Notes: generated from the sequence alone by a model not told the origin. A stretch of 64,000 nt of DNA from Margaritifera margaritifera (GCA_029931535.1 JAQPZY010001665.1:4387501-4451500), one strand, 5' to 3'; positions 37,747-50,230 are shown, counted from the stretch's first letter. Made by a program: numbers and translations.

Positions 37747-40700
37747 GTGCATGTGTGTTTTTGAACAAAATAACTCGAGGACTTTTCTTTGGACGGAGTT
37801 GAATAAAACGTTCTTAACATTACTGAAGGCAATACAGGAAAGAAAGGATTACATATTGGCCTTTGCTAAAAACAACTTTTGTTGTATGATATACTCAAAG
37901 TTTACTTACTCTTATGTTATTTAACTCCCATAGAAAATCCATAACGTACTATGGAGCGCATAGCCTAGAGCAAATAAGTATTTTCCGCGATTAAAAATCT
38001 ATTGGGCTGAGTAAAACATTACTACGTACTCGACCCTGGGCCGAGTAGATGCATATTTGCATCTCAAGGGAAAATCTGAGTACATTTTATATCCTCCAAA
38101 TGCGCGAAAATTTCAACATCACTTAACATTTAACGTGCGTCAGTTATAGATTACTTTTATCTAATTTGCCTGCTTGTTATCAGCCCATAACTTTTCGCAT
38201 AGGAACCCGGCTTCGTTTTTTACGCAGGTACCCGATGTAAGCTTGATGATAAAGTTGTTAAAAATCATTAATATATTATGTTGCGGTTTCATGCTTAACC
38301 CTCGATTTATAAATGGTATCCGCAGTTACAGTGACACTTTTCAGTAATTTAGGCATCGCTTGGATGTGTAGAAAGTTTTCCTTTCAACGAGCTATCGAAC
38401 ATCAATATGAGTCAAATCTCTGAGATATTACGAGACAAAGAATGTCACAAGTTTGTGATTTTTCATCTGGTCACTCAATGTTACACTCACCCCAGGTCAC
38501 CATTATATTTTCAAGCCTAAGAGAAGACGCCAGCAGATAATTCTGTAAGTATGTAATTACATTTCACAAGAAAAATGTTGCCAACTTACATAAGCGATAA
38601 CTATTTGAAGTCTCTCAGTCAATTTACACCAACTTTCACACAGTGCATGCCATTGTAATTTATTTACAAAGCACATACTGTCGAGACGGCAGCTGATTGT
38701 TCGAAATTTCATTGGGGTCGTGCCCTAAAAATGTTTAAACTCTTTAAGCCTGTCAGCAATCTTTCTTTTTATGTCACCCTTGAAATTGGAGGTTTAACTA
38801 AAATGGATCATTTGGTACAAAAGTTGGTGGAAATTGAGACGGACGGAATTCTTCTTTCAAATGCATGTTACCTACATTTTTCTTGTAAAAAGTAATTAAA
38901 TACTTATATAAATATCTGCTTGCGTCTTTTCTTTGGCTTGACAATGTATTAATAAAGTCACACTGTATTGAAAATACCGGTGATCTGGAGCAATCTTAAC
39001 ACTGTCTGAGAAGACGAAAATCGTAAAATGTGGACATTGTATATCTCTTAACCATATCTAACTCTTAAAGATGTGTGAAGCTCGTTGAAAAGGAAAATAT
39101 TTCGACATTACAATGACACCTACATCACTAAAAGGTCTCACTGTAAACTTTAATACCACTAAGAAATCAAGGGCTATGTGTGCAACTGCAATTTCTCAAG
39201 TTACAAATATATTCTTTTATTATATGTGTATTGCACGGGACATGGTTCTTTAGTAAAAGTGTAAGCAGTGTAGTTAAGAAGTGTATTGTGTTGAGTACAA
39301 CGAGGACAGGGACGAGTAACTGTTGGAAAAAAAATTCTTGAGCCCTGACTTTACATCCAAAGAGCTATACCTGTCTATTTTAAGACCTAATTGCAAATGA
39401 CGTAGCAAGCTAAAAACTCCAAGTAATATTAATAGTTCTTTCAATTTACACTGGATCCCTAGAGATCACGTTTGTCAGAGAGTGATTACATATATTAAGC
39501 AAACTGACAAGACGATGCAAAACAAGAGTAAACTAGACTTATTAACAATAGTTTTGCACAATGTGTTTTCAGTTTGACGTCTCTAGCTATAACATTGCTG
39601 TAGCCTAGGTGTTTCACCTGAACAAACATAGACACAACTGGAGACATCGCGATATTCCTCGAGCAAAAAATGATATACTTGATATTTAGCTTTTAAAATA
39701 GATCTATTTGTCAAGATCTACTAACAGGTCTTCATTATGTTAACATGCTCTGAAATGTGTTTACGCCCGCAGCAATCAGTCCAACGAAACAGTGAGAGCG
39801 GTGGAGCGAACAATAAAATAATACTGTAGATTTTTTTATAGAACATCATAAATTATGGTGCAATATCTAAATTGTATTAAATTGGACGCGATTAAAGTGT
39901 GGTTAAAGCTAATTATGTTAAAAAAAATAACATAACAGAGAAGAGACTTTATTTTGCACTGAAGTGCACATTGCAATGTATAACTGCATGTGTGAAGAAG
40001 TTGCGTGAGTTACATACATTACATGAAACACAAATATTTGCATAACTTAAATTGCAAATGTACAATCTATTTCAAGAACTATTTAAGTTTACAGACGATT
40101 TTAATGTAACTATTTCAAATATAAAATCATCCATTTTTCAAGAAAGTCTTATAAATTAATAATGAATCCAAGATTTTTGAAGAAATTCGAATATAATCAA
40201 GATAAACATTTCCTTATTCAGCCAAGAACAATATAATTCAGTTACAGTGATTTAGTCTCAAAACACAATCAAAGGACTTACAATGACAAAGTGATATTGA
40301 TTCACAATTGCTTATATATTACCCATAGCACATAAACGTTCTTTTCTGTGTTATCGCTCATATCGGCCTGTCTGTGTTTTGAAATTAGGAGACAACGTTC
40401 GGAATCTAGACAAAGAATTTTTAAATCAAGAAACTCGTATAATATCCAGATATTCTTCAAAATAAACATGTGTTTAGTTGTTGTTAATGACATTCAAGTG
40501 AGCACGTGTTAATTTGTTGAATTCAAATATTAAACAGACTTACTCGAATGTTTAAGAAAAATTGAAGATTTAAAGATTACATTTAATGATCAGCCCTGAG
40601 AGCAAGACGGTTAAAACAGCGCTACACGAAGAAAGAATATATAACGTATTTTATGTTGGCAAGTGCGCAAATTTGCACAAAATCAAGGAGATTAAAATGG

Positions 40701-42007
40701 TATTACAGTGGAGAAAATGAAAAGAGAGATTAACAAACAAAGAAGTACACGTAAATTTATTAAAGCAGTAAATCGACGATCAGTGCATTTGCACAATAAA
40801 CGTCAGCTATATGTTTATTTGTTTTGTTTTACTCTAAATAATGGACATACGATTTAAAACAAATTAATGCAGAACCTAACCTTATTTCTGCAGTTAAATT
40901 TAATATAATAAATTGAATAACACACATTAACCAAGTCAATATCTCAAAAATATTAAACGAGATAAAATTTAAGCATACTGAAACTCTATTTTTCGTATAC
41001 AATTCATGAAATATTTTCATAACTGCACTTTTAGAGTTGAATTTAAATACATTTACCTGGTGAAGATGCATTTAAACCGGTAAAAATTGCACAATAAACA
41101 AACAATTTAACTTCACTTCTAAACATGTTAAAATTCCAACACATTATGATAGGAGATACCTCAAAGGAAAAAAAGAATACAGGATTGATAATGGTAAAAA
41201 GAAGATAAAAATGCACAACAAGGTTTGGAGAATCTACACCTGATGCTGTGTTAGCTGCTTACAAACGTAACTAAAACTATAGAGCAGGTCTTGTTGAATA
41301 CTGGGATGATTATTACCTGATTAAATGAATTCTCTGCAGAAAAATGCACCAAGAGGTTGAACATACTTCTTTCTTCAACAAGGCAACGGTCTAATAAATG
41401 AAGGTATTGCAAGGCTGAACAAAAATATAATGTCTTCTGTAATCTGTATTTTATGTGTGCAAGTTCAAATCTATTACACAGTCTGTGTTAAGGAAGCTAT
41501 TGATTTTAGGACAACAAGGTTCCAACTCAGATGAAAACATTGTGATGAAATCTCCAGCATTATACGTCCAAAGTGAAATTATACTTTCTGTTGTATTTTT
41601 TCTTACCAAGCGATATGGTTACGGAAATTGGTGGTATCGTCAGATACAAAAACACTTCAGAGAAATCCCGTGACTCGTGTAAATTTGGGTTAAAACCTAT
41701 CATCAACAGTGGTAGAAACAAACGGTATTCCAAAGGCTGATAAATAATCGGTGGAAGCAAGATAAGAAATTTCAGAGAACAAAGAAGAAAAGGTAAGTAA
41801 TCATTATATAGAGAAGAAGAATTATGATGACGACCGTCCTACCGTCAATATGACGGAACTCGTGTTTAATAAATCTGCTAAACTGATTGTAATTTCGGTA
41901 CACGTGCTGAGATTGATGCCATACTGGGACATTACTTGGACGTGCCTCTGTGGGCTCCTGGATGCAGAATAGCTCAAATTACTCTTCTCGCATGCCTCAT
42001 GGAGCCA
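37742..42007. other. long AT-rich stretch without recognised genes
   Basis: No frame longer than about 80 codons, no motif, no array. Some frames (for example 40829-41071 minus) are AT-rich and featureless. Confidence 0.5.
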
Positions 42008-42178
42008 GGAACTGAGGCGGCTCGGTGGGTAGTGTACCAGACTCGCGGGCGCAAGGGTACGGGTTCGAATCCTGCAGCTGGGTCAGCCTGGGTCGGCTAC
42101 CGTAATGTGTCCTTGAGTAAGGCACTTTTCTCTAATGGCCTTGGCGCTAAAAAAAAAAAGTACTTGTTGTATTGTAAA
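42008..42178 (+). mobile_element. tRNA-derived SINE
   Basis: An RNA polymerase III promoter is visible: an A-box-like GGCTCGGTGGGTAGTG near 42019-42034 and a canonical B box GGTTCGAATCC at 42062-42072, about 42 bp downstream. The tRNA-like head is followed by GTCCTTGAGTAAGGCACTT, a phrase common in the bodies of metazoan SINEs. After this come a short A-run (about 42150-42160) and a TTGTATTGTAAATG end. The head does not fold into a convincing intact tRNA and the body follows directly, so it is a SINE and not a tRNA gene. Confidence 0.8.
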
Positions 42179-42389
42179 TGACCAAACCAAACCGAACGTT
42201 TAGATGACACGTGGCAATCGCGAAGTGTGGACAAAGTTCAATTTCAAAATGTGAAAAACAATAATGGCTATCAATATTTTTTAAATAGAAAAAACTCCAG
42301 TCTCTTATATTGATACTAATGACTGCAGAAGCTGCTATAGATTACGTATGGAAAAAAAGGTTTTAAACCTCTAATCGTACTTGGCATGT

Positions 42390-42810
42390 TTGAGAAGCAT
42401 AATCCTGTTATATGCTTTAATTACATCTCTGATGAGAAATGAAAAAAACAAAACCACTAATGCCAAAGTAAATAAAATTAACATGTTTACATTGTAAAGA
42501 AATGACCTGTCCATGTGTTCTAAAAATCCAGCTTACTGCACTGTCAATAGTGATAGGCTGCCGCTTTTTCTTTTTTTGCTAACTCAAACAAATAATTGCA
42601 AATATTGATAAAGCCCTTTTTACTTTTGTCTGCGTGGGAATCATCTTCGGCTGGTGGAGCACTACCGCCACTTGTTCCTTCACTACCTACAAAATCCACA
42701 TAGCAAACAATTGATATTGTCAGCCATATTGCAGAGGCTATAACAGCTATTGTTACATCCTTTTCTTTAAACACTTGCTTCAGTTGTTTACAGAGAAGCA
42801 GACTGTATAA
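42390..42810 (-). pseudogene. virus-like membrane protein remnant, inverted copy
   Basis: A 76-codon frame (42774-42544) has a hydrophobic N-terminal segment (VTIAVIASAIWLTISIVCYV), then a Gly/Ser/Pro/Asp-rich linker, then KKGFINICNYLFELAKK. After a frameshift downstream there is a stretch with SAVSWIFRTHGQV and then a further hydrophobic segment. The same order (VTIAAVFIAIGVTIVTFLL, Gly/Ser-rich linker, KKGIYISIKILFHLAK, then NSVIS and a hydrophobic end) is found on the plus strand at 51003-51415. The two are therefore relatives in inverted orientation at the two edges of the virus-like block. Function unknown; probably a structural or membrane-active protein of the element. Confidence 0.55.
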
Positions 42811-42904
42811 ATATATTTCACAATCAGTTGCAGAAACTGTTTATGAAGAACTAAGACTCCGCAGTGCTGCTCAAAAGAATAAATCTCTTCGCAAAATAGA
42901 CGGA

Positions 42905-43608
42905 GAACTAAATACAGAGATCTTATGTAAAAATATGAACTGAACAAAGAAATATTTTAAGCTTCAAAAGGATATTTAATTTGCAAGACGAGCAATAACA
43001 GATGAAGATATGATATTAGTTAATTTAATAAATAAAAAAGTAAATTTAGCCAAACCAATTTATGGTGGCTTTACTGTGCTTTAGGTCAGAAAGTTGGTTA
43101 TGCATAACTTCTATTACAACAGGCTAAAGAACCAACATAGTGACAAAATGAAATTCTTAATCACCGATACAGATTTTCTGTGTATAAGTGCTTAAACAGA
43201 CCACTGCTACAATGATATGAAACAAATTATACAGTTTTATGATCAAGCGATCACAAGAGATTACGAAAATGATAACATGAATGTAATACCATTACCTAAC
43301 AAGAAAGTTGTTTGATTGTTCCAAGATGAATGGTGGACCAATTTTACTGACATTAGATGTATGCAACAGTATTATAAAATTGAAAAGAATCTAAAATTAG
43401 ATATCTACAAAGATTATTTGTTTCACTATAAATCACCAAAAAATGAATTAAATTAGATCATACCATCACGAGATATACAATGTCACAATAAATAAGGTTG
43501 CTCTTTAACCATATGAAGATAACAGTTATTTATATGATAACATTAATACTTTGCCATATGGATATTCTCTAGGAACTCGAACTCGTTCATATTCTTCCAC
43601 CTTGTAAT
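42905..43608 (+). pseudogene. family B (protein-primed type) DNA polymerase remnant, C-terminal part
   Basis: One frame from about 42990 to 43460, broken by in-frame stops, contains KPIYGGF (43052-43072), then MHNFYYNRLKN, then ITDTDF (43160-43177). This is the order of the palm motifs in the 'organellar and viral' DNA polymerase B family: a 'KPIY.G...L' block, 'MYDFHY', and catalytic motif C with DTD. The Ser usually after DTD is Phe here. A shifted frame near 43536-43562 gives a terminal-type INTLPYG. About 200 of roughly 1000 expected residues are present; the exonuclease and N-terminal palm parts are absent. At least four stops (for example 43082-43084) make it non-functional. Such polymerases replicate Polintons, adintoviruses and linear plasmids. 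It converges tail to tail with the ATPase-like frame on the minus strand. Confidence 0.7.
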
Positions 43609-44170
43609 CAAATGGATAGTCCAGACTCATTAAAAGTCCATTTATTTGGTTTACTTTATATTTTGCAGCTATTTCATTTATAGCAACTTCATCGTGTTTA
43701 TTTAAAACGTTTTCCTTAAACTTTTTATTCTTTGAGTAAAAAACAACTATAAATCTAAGATTTTCTCGAAGATATTTTAAAACATAATTATAATTTTGTA
43801 CTATTATCCATAAAGTTATTCCATAATGCCTTCAACTGAACTGTAGCTTTGTTAAGTTTGTTCCTTTTTTTCACATCATCTGAATAAGAAAAACGTACCA
43901 GTTTCTTGGTATACATCAATAACTAATTCTAGCCAGGATCTATTAGAATTGCATTATTGTCATTAAAAAGTCATTTTATGTTTTAAGTCATATAGTGCAC
44001 AAGTGTTGGTTACATACTTGAAATAAAATCAGAATAGATTTATATTCAGTTTCTAGTCAAATCTAGTGAAAACGTTGTCTGTCCGCAATCCACATATAAT
44101 CCTATTATGAGGTGCATTTACTCCGAACAGGCGTCGTCGTATCTTGATGATAATAGATTTTAATTTACCT
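43526..44170 (-). pseudogene. packaging-ATPase-like (A32/FtsK-HerA type) remnant
   Basis: The best-preserved part (about 43828-43526) is an open frame starting near HYGITLWIIVQNYNYVLK and running through LRENLRFIVVFYSK to EEYERVRVPREYPYGK before a TAA. Upstream, after a frameshift, comes SYSDDVKKRNKLNK. Further up (44118-44089) is NAPHNRIICG, in the place where a Walker A loop is expected; the GK[ST] itself is not readable. The order (nucleotide-binding start, DD..K, 'RH.GI....VQ', 'RFIV.FYSK') fits viral DNA-packaging ATPases of the A32 group. In the virus this enzyme would drive genome packaging into the capsid. Stops and frameshifts show decay. The assignment is from motif order alone. Confidence 0.5.
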
Positions 44171-44180
44171 ATGCTACAGA

Positions 44181-44183
<3 letters not shown>

Positions 44184-44238
<55 letters not shown>
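44184..44238. repeat. (TA)n microsatellite
   Basis: About 27 AT units inside the virus-like block, between the ATPase-like and capsid-like remnants. Confidence 0.95.
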
Positions 44239-44244
<6 letters not shown>

Positions 44245-44329
44245 TGCACCTATGTTTTCATTCTGTTTATCTGTAAATGTATTCCTTGTTGAATATTTGC
44301 TAATATGTGTCCTGTTCTATGCAATCTAT

Positions 44330-45440
44330 TATCATGGCCATTTTTATTTCTTTTTGTTGATCGTCAAATAAACATTTAGGTGCTTTTGTAAATTGCTGAT
44401 CTAATTTATATTCCTGTGAATAAAACATGTTAGGTAATCCTTCCACTGTAATTATTATTTTATTTTTTATATTGCTGAATTGAAATACTTTTCTCGATCA
44501 GTTACTATGTCCTTGTTACACAGTATCAAGACTCCTTTCAAACTCATTCTTGGTGAATCGAGTATTAATTTTGTTAAGGTCGTATTAGCAGCTATATTAA
44601 TAATTCTTTGTCTTGTGATACAATCATAAAAGAAAGAAATTCCATTTCCGTACTTATGGTGTACAGAATAATCCGTTAGATCAAAGATAATCGTATCGTA
44701 CTGGAGGCAAATATTCTCCAATTCATAATCTTGGCTTCCACCTTCTATCACTTTAGATACTTTTCAAATGAAATTATGAGTTTTAAAAGCCAAGGAAGAA
44801 CAAAAGAACGGACAATGATGAAGTATCTGAAAATCGAGTGGAATTCTACATTTCTTCGAGTTTACAATAAACTGAATTGCTTCTATTCCAGTGTTTTGTG
44901 CATTAGCCGCTCCTGATCTTAAAATTCTCAGTTTGTTCATTATACCTTGCTCTATTTATTTGTTCTCACAGATGTACGTAGCTATAAACCTCTGAAGGTC
45001 ATAAATATGTTGTAATTATTCAGCTTGAAAACAGCATCACTACCTTAATGAATGCTTATTTTTTTAATAAGCATTTTTTCATGATTGGTTAGAATTAAAT
45101 TATTTGCATCTTTTTTAACCGTTGCATCAAACAATACGAACACGTTACCAGGTACGATTAAAACATTTGGTGCTACCCTTGGTATTACAACTTGTAAACG
45201 TTGTTCCAGTTATATACAACTTGGAGTGTGAGTAATACAATGAGGTGTTGGATTAAGATGCTTAACATCCAGTTGTGTTTTTCCTGTTTGTGAGGAGTTA
45301 TATATTTTTTCATATATTGCCATTCTTTTTTATTTAGATGAATTTTGTTATATTATTCTTGGACATCAACAAAAATTTTAAATTTGTTACGAATTTGTTC
45401 GCATGATTTCAACTTCTCTAACGCTTTCCCACTTCTCAAA
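44330..45440 (-). pseudogene. capsid-like protein remnant A
   Basis: A decayed minus-strand gene. The longest clean piece is 44751-44467 (94 codons), with LENICLQYDTI, RMSLKGVLILCNKD and DREKYFNSAI. After a frameshift, VEGLPNMFYSQEYKL follows (about 44450-44400). Upstream at about 45190-45055 is IPRVAPNVLIVPGNVFVLFD, and near 45440-45340 a Lys-rich helical segment. I associate this block order with the large capsid protein of Polinton/adintovirus-like elements in invertebrate genomes, but only from memory of the family's look; no jelly-roll fold can be shown here. Several stops and shifts interrupt it. It lies directly upstream of the ATPase-like frame on the same strand. Confidence 0.45.
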
Positions 45441-45479
45441 TAAATTTATGGCTAATATAAACACTGGCGCCCGTTAAAA

Positions 45480-46255
45480 CTGCAACACAAAACATACTCA
45501 TAAATTATCTGTTTATCAGAAGGTTGGTAAAAATCATTTACTTTAAGTTCCCTGTTTTTTTTCTAAAGTAGCATCTCAGTGAGTAGAAGAACATGCAGAA
45601 AAAGCTTCATCCAAATTATTTAAATACTGAATAACTAAACCTTTCTATTTTATTCTTTCGTTTAAGAAATCAAATCGCTTTACTCCGTTTTCATTAAACT
45701 CGTTAATATTTTTCCTACTTTTGTATCATTCCTTCTTCTACCTGCATCAGATCCATTCGGATCAAATAATTTGAACACATATTACTTCATGTGAATTATA
45801 AAGCAGAAGCAATTGCTCCTCCAATTATTACTGCTGTTTTTGTCAATTAATGATAGTAAATTGTATGCGGCCTTCAGTTTTTAAACTTAAATCTAAACGA
45901 TCAGAAATATTATCTCCAACTCTTCTAATTGAAAGAATAAAGTGTTGTCTCTTTCTAAATAATATGTTTTATTCTTTTAGTGCGCCTTATTTATCTATAG
46001 CTACTGGGGAATACAAATTTTAATTATGCCTCAGTAATCCAATATAGCATTAAAACCTTTGTGCTGATTTGAGGAGTATGTTTCTTTTTTTAAATGGTAT
46101 ATAAACCTTCTTTCCCAATCTAATAACTTAATAGTCTTCAAATCCAAAATAACCTTCAGGATTTTCTGGAGTAATCTGAGCATTAACTTAATTTTGTTTT
46201 TAAAAAATACTTGATTTTTGATCGCTAATCTCCTTTCGTCAACTACAACATACAT
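45480..46255 (-). pseudogene. capsid-like protein remnant B
   Basis: A second decayed minus-strand structural-type gene. A readable frame gives ITPENPEGYFGFEDY near 46180-46135. After shifts come RQHFILSIRRVGDNISDRL and LKTEGRIQFTIIN (about 45960-45850), then a DPNGSDAGRRRNDTK segment (about 45770-45725). A clean but partly out-of-frame 74-codon frame covers 46255-46031. Its position immediately upstream of remnant A and on the same strand suggests a minor capsid or penton role; this is inference. Many stops and frame changes. Confidence 0.4.
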
Positions 46256-46491
46256 GCATACTTATTGTGTTACAAGAAAAGAGGATACTCTTTGTGCATA
46301 ACGACAAAAAGAATATACTTGTAGGGATTTTAGTATTAGATGTAATATATAGGTTTAATTTAGTTTATGATGCATCTACGTCTTTTTCTAAAGATGTTGT
46401 AAGTAAACCAATTCCTTAACTCAATGCTAAAAGATGTTTATGCGTTGTTGTCATGTTTTGCTTTATACTTACTTCTACCATACTAATATCT

Positions 46492-46692
46492 TTATTTAGT
46501 TCCTAATTTGTATTTTACTATCTGTTCGAACTTTTTAGTTTTGTCATTAACTAGTCTAGTTAAGACTTTGATTTGAATTTTGTGTTCATCTATCTTCTTA
46601 GTTAGTACTGTCATGCTCTTATTAATAACTGTTAATTTGTTATCAGCTTGTTCTCTCCAAGTTTTGATATCTTTCAAATTACTATCCTCCAA
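46492..46692 (-). pseudogene. short coiled-coil frame of the virus-like element
   Basis: A 66-codon frame rich in Lys, Glu, Thr and Leu with heptad-like spacing (KLTVINKSMTVLTKKIDEHK). It is probably a fragment of a coiled-coil protein. It lies on the same strand as and upstream of the capsid-like frames. No family recognised. Confidence 0.3.
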
Positions 46693-47714
46693 AATCTTAC
46701 GTGTCTGTCCATCACCACGTCTTTACACAAACATAGTAATAGCTGGAACATGTAATTTTACTGGTTGGCATAAATTTGTAATATGATTGTTGTATCTTCT
46801 AAATCTGTAATATGGTTGTTGTTCAGGTTTAAGACATTATTTAGTAAGTGCCACAGTGTTTCATCTTTCTGATTTTTTACATTTTCTCTATGACTTTAAA
46901 CCTAAAACCACAAGGACCTCTTAAAAATATTTCTGTAATTTATTACGTACTTAAATTCCATCTTTGTATATACATGTCATATTCATGACAAACTTGTTAT
47001 CTTACATTTCAAATTGTGTATTACTTTTAGTCTTGCTTCTCTTCGTGTGCATACAGATACAGCGGCAGTTATTAATGCATAACTAAAACTGTGCGAGAGC
47101 TAATTTTTACTTGAGATATTCCAAAGATGTATGTAATTTACATACCAATAAACTATATTACTTCGATTCTTTATCTTTAATGTTTTATATTTAATCTCTG
47201 TATGATGTCTCTTTGTAATTGTGTATATATAGACTATTAACATCGCATGAGATGAAATCACTGTGAAACAATTTTTAATAGGTAGGGACTTATATATCTA
47301 ACACTAATCAATCCTTGTAATTCGGGGTTGTATTTTGTTATACACACGGTGTAATTATTACTCAAAGATGTTAAAACTTTAGAGTTATGTTTCTAACATC
47401 CAATATCTACACATTCTTCAATGCAGTCATTACTTCTTTGATATTTTTCATGTACATTTCAAACTTTAAAAATCCATCGGGTATTGATTTGGTCTTTGTT
47501 GCATCGTTGTTGTTGTTGTTTGTTTGTTTGTTTTGTTATTGCTGTTATTTTTGCTGCTACTGCTTTCTTTCTTTTTTTATCATTTTAAATATTGTAATAA
47601 CCAACTAACTACAACATCTATTCTCTGTAATGAAACGTGTAATTTACAATCTCTGTTATCCACTGCATTCGAAAAATATATTATATCTTACACTGTCCTT
47701 CCAGAGTAATGCAA
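46693..47714. other. decayed interior of the virus-like block
   Basis: Minus-strand frames near 46700-46920 still look coding in patches (QQPYYRFRRYNNHI) but are too short to assign. 46920-47714 shows nothing supportable; a T/G-rich low-complexity patch lies near 47505-47580. Confidence 0.3.
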
Positions 47715-48125
47715 CTAGGCTTTTTGCTGTATGACCTTAGGTATAACAGGCTTTGGGGTTAGGTAGGCTTCCACTGAAATCATGGGAAAAGAAGCCTCTT
47801 TAAGAGTCCAACCATGCAGTTGACTTGCCTCTACGTATCTGCAACCATTGTTGTATTCAGTAACTATAATATTCAATTCATTGTGACTCATTTCATTGAC
47901 GCATTGTGGTTTACACAATATCTCATCAACAGAATTCAGCTTACTTATAGTAGAGGTTACTTACAATCTCATCGTGTTTCAATACTATCTTGTCTATTAT
48001 TTTTTTGTAACAAACGCTAGTAAAGTTGCACCAAAACCTGTGAAAGATAAAGGAATAATAAATCCTCTAATATCCTCATGTTCTAAATTAGTCATACCAG
48101 CCTGTTCAAAGTTTAAAAAAGAAGA
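47715..48125 (-). pseudogene. unidentified minus-strand protein remnant
   Basis: Two clean frames in succession. One near 48094-48000 reads MTNLEHEDIRGFIIPLSF and then a hydrophobic FGATLLAFV. The second, 47918-47715 (67 codons), contains CVNEMSHNELNIIVTEYNNG and then LHGWTLKEASFPM. Frame changes lie between them. The bias towards clean minus-strand frames inside the block suggests another gene of the element. No family recognised. Confidence 0.35.
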
Positions 48126-48499
48126 ACTTATATGCTGATTCATAGTATTTTCTTACACACTCCTGTAATGTTCTCTAGCTGTAACTAAATCATTCTTAAT
48201 TTCATAAATTTTCATCAGACTAAAATAAGTCCATGGTCGTTAGGTAATTTACCTACCATTTAAGGAGATTAACTAGCTAGTTAAAATGATTACTTAATTG
48301 TTTTGTCTGGACGTATCCATTGTGCAATTAGATAGTCAGTCGTAAACGTACTAAAAGAAATGAAAATAACCACGATTTTTACATCTTGTAATTCCATGTT
48401 GGTTGACGAATATATTTTAAAATTAAATATCCTCTTTAAATGCATACTGTAACTTAATGTTAAAGTTTAATTTAATGATGCATTGTAAATAATGCTAAA

Positions 48500-49312
48500 T
48501 ATATCATTTGTTTTGTTTGCCATTTATTAATATCAATGTTATTAGATTTAGTTATGCTTGCTTGAGTCTGCTACGACATTTCACGAAATGGATTTATTTT
48601 ATTGAGTCTTTGGAGGATATGTTAGCAGACTCCGCCGTCACTTGTTCTTTTAGGCGCTTTTTAAAAATATATAACATCTATTCCAATATCAACAACTACA
48701 CAAGTAATACATGTTGCAGCCTACCAATGCATAACCATGTAAGTCATGCTTGGATGATTCTTTGCTTTCAGTTCTCTTAGTTGCCATAATATTTTTTTAT
48801 TTTTTCTACTTTGGCTTTTTAAAAATTCTTGTAAACGTTTTCCAAGTTATTTTCCAAGGTTGACTCTACCTGGATCTTTCATCTTTTGTGAAATTACCTT
48901 CTCGTTTTTGCTTTTTACCACCCTTCATTTATTTTGCAATCAATGTTAAGTTTTTCTAAACTGTCATTCCAGTTATTTTCAAGTTATCTTCAAGTTACAT
49001 TCAAGTTATTCTAAAATATTTTCAAGTTATTTCAACTTACAAATATCTTAAATAGTATTTATAGTTGTTGACTTCCTAACTAATTCGTGGTTCACATTTT
49101 CTGTTTGAAATAATGTGCTTAAAGGTGATCACGCTGGGACTTAATGCTGAAATTGGTAATCCAAACCTAAAAGATACAAACAATATAAAGTATCTAATTC
49201 CCTTAATTGTTAAGTAGTCTTCTTTCAACTCTCTCTGTAATTCGCTTAAGTTATCAACTGGAAGAAATGTATATATAAAAGATGTTATTCCTGCTATTAT
49301 TACATGAGACAA
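48500..49312 (-). pseudogene. unidentified minus-strand remnants
   Basis: A 78-codon frame (49312-49076) includes PVDNLSELQRELKEDYLTIK and GLPISALSPSVITFKHI and looks protein-coding. Downstream patches near 48930-48870 (KKQKREGNFTKDERSR) and 48650-48590 (EQVTAESANISSKDSIK) also look coding. Between them, 48960-49045 has about six AACTTGAA motifs every 12-14 bp. No family recognised. Probably further genes of the same element. Confidence 0.3.
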
Positions 49313-49580
49313 TGACTTTGATATTTAGCCGATATAGCATTTACAAAAATTTCATGTTTTTTTAAATTTGTTTTGAATTCATTTTATTCAATCCCCTATT
49401 GGTTAAGTATTTACCAGTGATATCCTTGTATGTTCCATTTACTATACTAAGTTTTAATTTCTGCTTATATGATTCGGTTGCTCTGACTTCATATATAGTA
49501 CTGACGTCAATATTTTGTTTATATTCGGAAAAAACAAATTCTTTTTAGAAGTTGATTTCGATCCATCTGCATAGTGCAAA

Positions 49581-50230
49581 GTGGCGGAATGTGGTCGTGT
49601 AGAAGAGCCCGAAAAGAAAGATGAAAATCCTGATAACGAATATGAAAATCGTGTTACAGAAAGTCCTATTATAGAAAATCATGTCATAGGAAATTTATCA
49701 AAGTATCGATTTCCAAACCATCAACAAGCAGCTGACCAATTAAATAGAAGTGCAGATGATCTATATAAAGACTGTATTAAATTAAATGAATGACTTAGTT
49801 TATGATGTAAATAAAAAAATAAAATTTCTATTGAAGGTGAAACATTGTATTGCCAAAACAATGGGCGACGACAAAATTCGAATTTCTGAAAAGGACAGAC
49901 CAGATCAAATATTATCATTTAGCTATATAGATCAAAGAATGGGTGGAAGTTATGTTTTGATAGAATTAGGTTGGACAAAAAAGGAAGTGTTTGGTGTCTA
50001 CAGAAAAGACAAGCCTTCACTATTACAGCATCTAGAGTCGGAAGCAATTTTCAGACAATATATAAGATTGACTGAGGAAATGGAAATGAAATCAAGGAAC
50101 AAAAATGAGCCATTATAGGAGCAAGCAAAAGACAGAGAGACTTTAATAGATAAATACTTCGTGACTATTGTAAATGTACACCATACTAGATTATTTACGC
50201 CGCTAGAAAAAAAAGGAGAATTAAGGTGAA
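49581..50230 (+). pseudogene. virus-like helical protein remnant, N-terminal part
   Basis: Two frames (49581-49793 and 49786-50118) are linked by a simple frameshift at LNE/LND. The N-terminus is Asp/Glu-rich (AECGRVEEPEKKDENPDNEY). Then come YRFPNHQQAADQLNRSADDL, which looks helical, and a more ordered domain with FSYIDQRMGGSYVLIELGWT. Coding character continues past the first stop to about 50230 (IDKYFVTIVNVHHTRLF). Downstream come a tandem array and then the membrane-protein part, all on the plus strand. These were probably one or two adjacent genes of the element. Function unknown. Confidence 0.45.

Noticed and set aside
42011..42085. tRNA gene
   Set aside because: A and B boxes are present but no full cloverleaf pairs, and a SINE body with A-run follows.
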